39,306 bases of DNA from Reticulitermes lucifugus (Eukaryota > Arthropoda > Insecta > Blattodea > Rhinotermitidae): the NCBI GenBank assembly GCA_026260175.1, contig JAKCWW010000402.1:67196-106501 (forward strand), given 5' to 3'. The notes below the pieces were generated by a model. The model had not been told where the DNA came from, searched no databases, and saw only the letters and a list, made by a program, of their open reading frames with translations. Position numbers and translations under genes: made by a program. Within the stretch, counting starts at the first letter, position 1, and each line of letters opens with the position of its first letter. Shown here one piece after another: positions 33,297 to 39,306 of this stretch.

Positions 33297-34840
33297 AGCT
33301 TTACTGTAAATTGTATTGTATAATAAATAAAAAGTGTACATTTGTTGGTTAAACAGATGTGTGATTGGCTACTTATAAATTAATTCATGAAATTTTGAAA
33401 GGCCCTTAATAATAAATTAATGGTGGAAGATACCTTCTGTGAATTTGGGAAAGCTTGAGTGTCAACCATGATATTTTATTGTCTCAATTGAAATTCTATG
33501 GAATAACAGGCAAAGCCAAATCCCTATTTAAATCCTCCCTTAAAAATAGGTGTCTAAGAGCGATAATATAGGATATGGATTTTAATCATAATACCTTTTC
33601 TAGTTAAAGAAAAATAAAACATGATGTTCCACAACGATCAATTCTAGGACCTTTGCTCTTCCTTCTTTATACACATGACTTAACCAAAAATTATAAATCC
33701 AAACCAATTTTATTTGCAGGTGCTACTAGTATACTAGTCACCAATCCTAACCCAATTCATTTTAAAAATGGTATCTATACTGTATTTTAACCCATAAATA
33801 AATGGGTTAAAGTCAATTTACTCACTAAATTTTGATAAAGCACATTATATTCAATTCACAGCTAAAAATAGTTCTCTTACTGGCATGAACACTGGAAACG
33901 AAAAAAATAGCTAAAATTTCTAATACAAAATTTCTCAGAATAGTTATCAAAAATACATGGTCCTGCAAAATCCACATAGAGCAAATTATATGCAAACTAA
34001 GTGCAGCTTGCTATGTAATTAGGAATCACTGAATTATGAACTATGGATTAATATTTTGGGAAAACTCTTCACATAGTATAAAAATGTTCAGGATACAAAA
34101 GAATATAATTAGAGGCTCATGTAAGGATCTATTTAAGAAACTAATCTAATCTCAAAATGTCACTTCTTCAATCACAATACATATACACTTCCACTTCTCC
34201 TATTTATGGTCAATAATAAAGGTCAATACAAAGTAAACTCGGAGATTCACATATGAGACAAAACTTCAACCTTCATCTACCTTCAAAAAATGTAGCAACA
34301 TATCAAAAAGGAATCTACTACTTTGGCATCAAGGTTTTCAACAATCTCCCTTGTCATAGCAAAAACTAGTCTGATAATATCCAACAATTTAAATCAGACT
34401 TTAAAAGTTACCTATATACTAATTCCTCCTACACACTCGAATATTTTAATGTAAATAAAGAATAAGAGTTCACAGTCTATTATCTTAACAGTTCTTCTTG
34501 AACTAATCTTTTGTTATTGTAACATTCTATTTAACACTGACTGGTTTGAATGAAATGCTGCTTAAACACTTACATACTTTCTCTGTTTTTAAATGTTTGC
34601 AATATATGGCATCATTTATATCTGCATTGATGTTTATATAATAATATTTAAATTCAATGTAATCTTTCAAAAATTTAGAACCATGGTCGTTAAATCTATT
34701 TTAATCTATTTGCTTGTTGATCACTATAGGCATATTTGATTTGGGTTTTTGACTTATTGTGTATCCAATAGTTACTCAACCTCTCATGGATTTATAGAAC
34801 GTATGAGATTAATAAATAAATTACTTAATTAATTAAAATG

Positions 34841-35877
34841 TGTCTAACACAAATGTCACAAAACTAAGTAACGTAAATACCGCATTTGTCAAACGTCAAA
34901 CCTGTTAATGATATGAAATATCAACCCTCCATCACAACCACAGATCATCTGTGTGGCATATTAGCACCCACTATTCCTGCTTCCCGCTCTTGTATGATAA
35001 CGGATGACGGGTATGAGCACAGATTAATATCGGAGCCAGAGAACGTTATCCCGTGCGAGTCTACGTTCAAAGGCTACAGAAAACAGATATTTGCAATTAT
35101 AATAGTATCAGTCCAGAGATTACGCAATTCAGATGTCAACAAATTGTGCAGTTGTGCATAGAACACGAATGCCTATGGAACATGCAGTGTTTTGCGCACC
35201 GAACAAGTAGGCCCGAGAGCATGCCGGTTGGATTGAATAAAGAATTGAATTGAACTGAAATAAATTATTGCGAATATGACATTGTAAGGTTTTAGAATAA
35301 ACGATTCACACGAAAGATTATAGGTTGCCCGGAATACTTGCCCCTACGTGGCCAGTAATCTGCACACCATTTTGCCTCCATTCTGGCTTTACACATTAAC
35401 AACGGATTCTTTTTCGATGCTTAATAAAGTATAACTTTCTAACGAAATACACCAAATTAGAACTAATGTCACATGATGTACTAATCCTTGCACATCTTGA
35501 ATTTAAAAAGGCAGTCGGGAGTGGTAAGTTTCTCGTCGTCTCTTTTATAAGCTGTATTGCGTGATTCGAAGGAGGCCATGTATTTGCACTCCTAGAACTA
35601 TTACCACTGGCGTGCTGAAAAGTATGTGTTGCCGTAGTTTGTGCATGCCTGAGAAATTTTTTCTTCAGGCACGCCGATACAAGTAATACACTGTGTTAAG
35701 AAAATATACAGTTGCAGAAGTAATGTAACTGCTGTGAATTAACGACATATTTTCGGAATGCTACAGGACTACTGGTAACATGGCACCTTCATAGATATGG
35801 AGGAAGTGGCAGGAATTGCATAGGCATCTTCATAGAATTACGTTGATTATAGACCTTTGAAAGGTACAAGTTCTACA
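34841..35877. promoter_or_regulatory. Presumed divergent promoter region, HAUS6 / Rab4
   Basis: Unique-looking sequence between the retrotransposon tail and the Rab4 start codon. It should hold the Rab4 5' UTR and promoter, and probably the HAUS6 first exon, since HAUS6 needs a leader beyond its start codon. A donor-like GTAAGT at 35526 on the plus strand could end a Rab4 leader exon. No TATA or initiator was assigned. Confidence 0.35.
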
Positions 35878-38573
<2,696 letters not shown>

Positions 38574-39306
38574 TAATACCATTGGGCCATGAAAATGATG
38601 AAGCAGCCCAATGCTGTACATATTTACTGTTTGTCTGTCTAATGTCACCTGGAACGACAGAAAATATCTGAGATTTAGACATCGTAACAGATGTACTGTT
38701 ATGTGATAAAACTAAAGGAGGTAATTCTTAGTGAGTAGGATTTTTAGAAATCAGTAGTTTTCATATATCATACATAAACATCAGTGTTGTGAATGTTTTC
38801 AAATTATTTTATGTACACATGATACGTTCTGCAATACTTTGTGTTATACAATTTAACAATCTATTTGTTGAGTCAATTTTCACTGCACAATCATTTTTTT
38901 TAATATCCAAGTTCCATAAAAGTTTTATCTGATACTTGCAATTTAGGTCTGTCACTGAAGCACTACTGTACATTGTTATGGAATTACCACATGTTCAGAT
39001 CAGTATACAAAAGGACCATCTATATTTGGAGAACAAAATTGAGTAATGTCCGTTTGTGTAATAGCACAGCATGTACTAGGAGCATACCACCTTGTAGTTT
39101 GAGAAGATTACTATTCAGTGTTGCCAATTTCATTTTCCATATGACAGAACCTTTGTCTAAATGACATACTGAAAGTGATTAGTCAGGGTCCTTGCTACAT
39201 CATTAGCAATATCAAAAACCAAGACCAACTAGATGCACAATCACTATTAACAACTTTAATAGCAGTATTACATTAAACCCGACATGTTTCCGTCAGGTAC
39301 CTGACC
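38574..39306. other. Rab4 3' UTR and downstream sequence
   Basis: AT-rich with no recognised gene. The last bases (39276-39306) read, on the minus strand, CCTGACGGAAACATGTCGGG. This resembles the hammerhead family core without a stem II, probably the edge of another repeat cut by the window. Confidence 0.35.

Larger units (their letters stand above)
32979..33370. mobile_element. Palindromic foldback element carrying two hammerhead ribozymes
   Basis: Arms 33005-33166 and 33209-33370 are near-perfect inverted repeats of about 162 bases around a 42-base centre. The element splits the reverse transcriptase frame of the surrounding retrotransposon between ATYKL and YKLIHEI. GGCTACTTACAAACT (32964-32978) and GGCTACTTATAAATT (33367-33381) flank it as a 15-base direct repeat with two mismatches, a likely target-site duplication. 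It has no coding capacity. Arm layout and ribozymes suggest a non-autonomous relative of Penelope-type terminal repeats; a MITE is the alternative. Confidence 0.8.
32389..34840 (+). mobile_element. Jockey-type non-LTR retrotransposon, degenerate, antisense to HAUS6
   Basis: Plus-strand frames read NNYFLSIAEKINTNN (32398), KNTFGYDEISTKVLKICSPF (32.64 kb), RPISLLTSFSNVFKTVL (32.83 kb) and NNILVEEQFGF (32.91 kb). After a nested insertion come LIHEILKALNNKLMVEDTFC (33.38 kb), VPQRSILGPLLFLLYTHDLT (33.63 kb), LFAGATSILVTNPNP (catalytic ADD changed to AGA, 33.71 kb), MNYGLIFW-like residues (34.04 kb) and YQKGIYYFGIKVFNNLP (34.29 kb). It ends in an A/T-rich tail near 34810-34840. Many stops and the altered catalytic site show it is dead. 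It starts inside the reverse transcriptase ORF, so it is 5'-truncated. It fills the space between HAUS6 and Rab4. Confidence 0.85.

Overview
The window looks like insect nuclear DNA: AT-rich, with GT-AG introns from about 100 bases to several kb and many degenerate transposable elements. Several repeats carry pseudo-reading frames (FWDVxPC-type and VVSVLATGPKxREF-type) that I associate with cockroach and termite genomes. Blattodea is therefore a tentative placement from recognition, not a tested one. There are two assembly gaps: 70 Ns at 26041-26110 and one N at 8591.

Four conserved genes were reconstructed exon by exon, and the reading frame closes across every junction. From left to right: (1) TTC7, minus strand, start codon at 6571, first seven coding exons present, the rest beyond the left edge. 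(2) DMAC2L (ATP synthase subunit s / factor B), minus strand, 14293 to 7964, four exons, 203 aa, complete. (3) HAUS6 (augmin subunit, Dgt6 in flies), minus strand, 32387 to 16561, twelve coding exons, 633 aa, complete. (4) Rab4, plus strand, 35878 to 38573, six coding exons, 212 aa, complete. HAUS6 and Rab4 are head to head. The genes serve unrelated processes (plasma-membrane PI4P supply, mitochondrial ATP synthase coupling, spindle microtubule branching, endosomal recycling), and nothing suggests a functional cluster.

The remaining sequence is mostly introns and spacers holding mobile-element relics. These are a Penelope-like element with a GIY-YIG region and an inverted 5' segment (18.2-19.3 kb), a Tc1/mariner-type DDE transposase fossil (23.0-23.5 kb), a 5'-truncated non-LTR element with a restriction-enzyme-like endonuclease tail (26.3-28.1 kb), a jockey-type non-LTR element (32.4-34.8 kb), three short non-LTR tails, at least four tRNA-headed SINE families, and foldback repeats.

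The most interesting signal is a 366-base palindrome at 33005-33370, nested in the jockey-type element. Each arm carries an almost canonical hammerhead ribozyme, with a 5-bp stem I, CUGAUGA, stem II, GAAA, and a palindromic ACAUGU as stem III. Several more diverged foldback repeats show the same layout of inverted arms with CUGAAGA...GAAAY-GUH cores. Two gene starts also abut mobile elements: the DMAC2L start codon lies in the antisense head of a SINE, and the HAUS6 5' leader is antisense to the retrotransposon reading frame.
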